Position numbers and translations under genes: made by a program
Part shown: piece after piece, positions 53,898 to 54,136 of the stretch
Layout of the letters: each line of letters starts with the position of its first letter
How positions within the stretch are numbered: the first letter of the stretch is position 1
The notes under the pieces: generated by a model
What the model was told of the DNA's origin: nothing
Database searches by the model: none
Seen by the model: only the letters and a program-made list of their open reading frames with translations
Origin: Cyclobacteriaceae bacterium
GTDB taxonomy: Bacteria; Bacteroidota; Bacteroidia; Cytophagales; Cyclobacteriaceae
Length of the DNA: 54,136 nucleotides
Direction of reading: 5' to 3'
Assembly: GCA_025350305.1 (NCBI GenBank)
Contig: JANXYC010000103.1
Span: forward strand, 1 to 54,136

Positions 53898-53913
53898 TCC
53901 CGCACGTGCGGGA
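53898..53913. terminator. Perfect 16-bp palindrome after the TPR gene
   Basis: TCCCGCACGTGCGGGA is fully self-complementary and lies 12 bp after the TPR stop. No T-run follows, so it is a weak terminator or attenuation hairpin before the small basic gene. Confidence 0.45.
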
Positions 53914-53929
53914 GCCAAACAAGTAAACT

Positions 53930-54019
53930 ATGCCAAGCGGTAAAAAAAGAAAGAAACACAAAATGGCGACCCACAAACGCAAAAAGCGTTTGCGAAAAAA
54001 TCGTCATAAAAAGAAATAA
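53930..54019 (+). CDS. 29-residue basic ribosomal-type peptide (AURKAIP1/COX24-like)
   Basis: The ORF MPSGKKRKKHKMATHKRKKR... ends at TAA 54017-54019 and has 29 residues, of which most are Lys, Arg or His. It resembles the AURKAIP1/COX24-domain peptides (mS38-related, similar to bS22) encoded next to rng in Bacteroidota. It likely binds rRNA in the small subunit. It is too short for ordinary gene finders. ATG 53930 is preceded by AAGTAAACT with no strong Shine-Dalgarno. Confidence 0.8.
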   Translation: MPSGKKRKKHKMATHKRKKRLRKNRHKKK

Positions 54020-54035
54020 TTCATCCTGATTAACC

Positions 54036-54136
54036 GTGAGTAACGAACTAATCATCAGCGCTACTCCGGAAGGATGCCGCATCGCCCTGCTGCGAGACAA
54101 GCAGTTGGTTGAATTTCATGAAGATATCGGAGGAGG
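54036..54136 (+). CDS. rng: Ribonuclease G/E, 5' end only
   Basis: The reading frame from GTG 54036 gives VSNELIISATPEGCRIALL, then RDKQLVEFHEDIGG, and runs off the window. This is the typical start of RNase G/E proteins in Bacteroidota, which process 16S rRNA and mRNA. It lies 16 bp after the small basic gene; the pair is conserved. Only 33 residues are visible, so catalytic parts cannot be checked. Confidence 0.85.
   Translation, partial: MSNELIISATPEGCRIALLRDKQLVEFHEDIGG

Overview
The window looks like a chromosomal segment of a Bacteroidota bacterium, most likely order Cytophagales. The evidence is a type IX secretion (T9SS) C-terminal sorting domain, gldD and gldE next to ssb and mutY, TonB-dependent receptors with carboxypeptidase-regulatory N-domains, paired sortilin-like BNR proteins, few classical Shine-Dalgarno sites, and promoter-like TAnnTTTG boxes. 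I see no rRNA, tRNA, CRISPR array, prophage or intact insertion sequence. Most genes are on the minus strand. The genus is inferred only.

Left end (1-5.5 kb): a small arsenic locus. arsM (cut by the window edge) and arsR point left and an arsC-like reductase points right. Two copies of one 16-bp operator sit in the spacers. Next come a membrane-anchored lytic transglycosylase coupled to a LOG-family gene, a TIGR01777-type epimerase and a secreted coiled-coil protein.

5.5-15.5 kb: two large TonB-dependent receptors follow. The first is broken by one frameshift in a G4 run. Then come a MoxR ATPase, a DnaQ exonuclease/GIY-YIG fusion and a small four-helix membrane protein. The spacers carry several unrelated palindromic repeats and one 253-bp MITE-like element.

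15.5-27.7 kb: a protein and peptide degradation block. On the plus strand are a secreted S9 serine peptidase, an acyltransferase and an M28 metallopeptidase lipoprotein. On the minus strand are two paralogous 1,050-residue BNR/sortilin-like proteins, separated by an AT-rich gap holding a small broken ORF.

27.9-34.5 kb: eight closely packed minus-strand genes, probably one operon. They encode a lipoprotein, a DinB-like protein, a PBP4-type carboxypeptidase, a NagZ-like GH3 enzyme, two small TM/coiled-coil proteins, HutG and HutF. Cell-wall turnover is thus joined to the last two steps of histidine breakdown through N-formylglutamate.

34.5-46.2 kb: a seven-bladed-type sensor propeller that lacks an output domain, a secreted caspase-like peptidase, a 2,265-residue T9SS cargo protein and a Kre9-like Ig protein with a C-terminal membrane segment. 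The last three are tightly packed and look like one secreted system. It is the least explained unit in the window.

46.3-54.1 kb: conserved housekeeping genes. recG is directly abutted by a ParE/RelE-type toxin-antitoxin pair. gldD, gldE, ssb and mutY follow on the minus strand. A divergent plus-strand group follows: an HU protein, a TPR protein, a 29-residue basic ribosomal-type peptide and the start of ribonuclease G.
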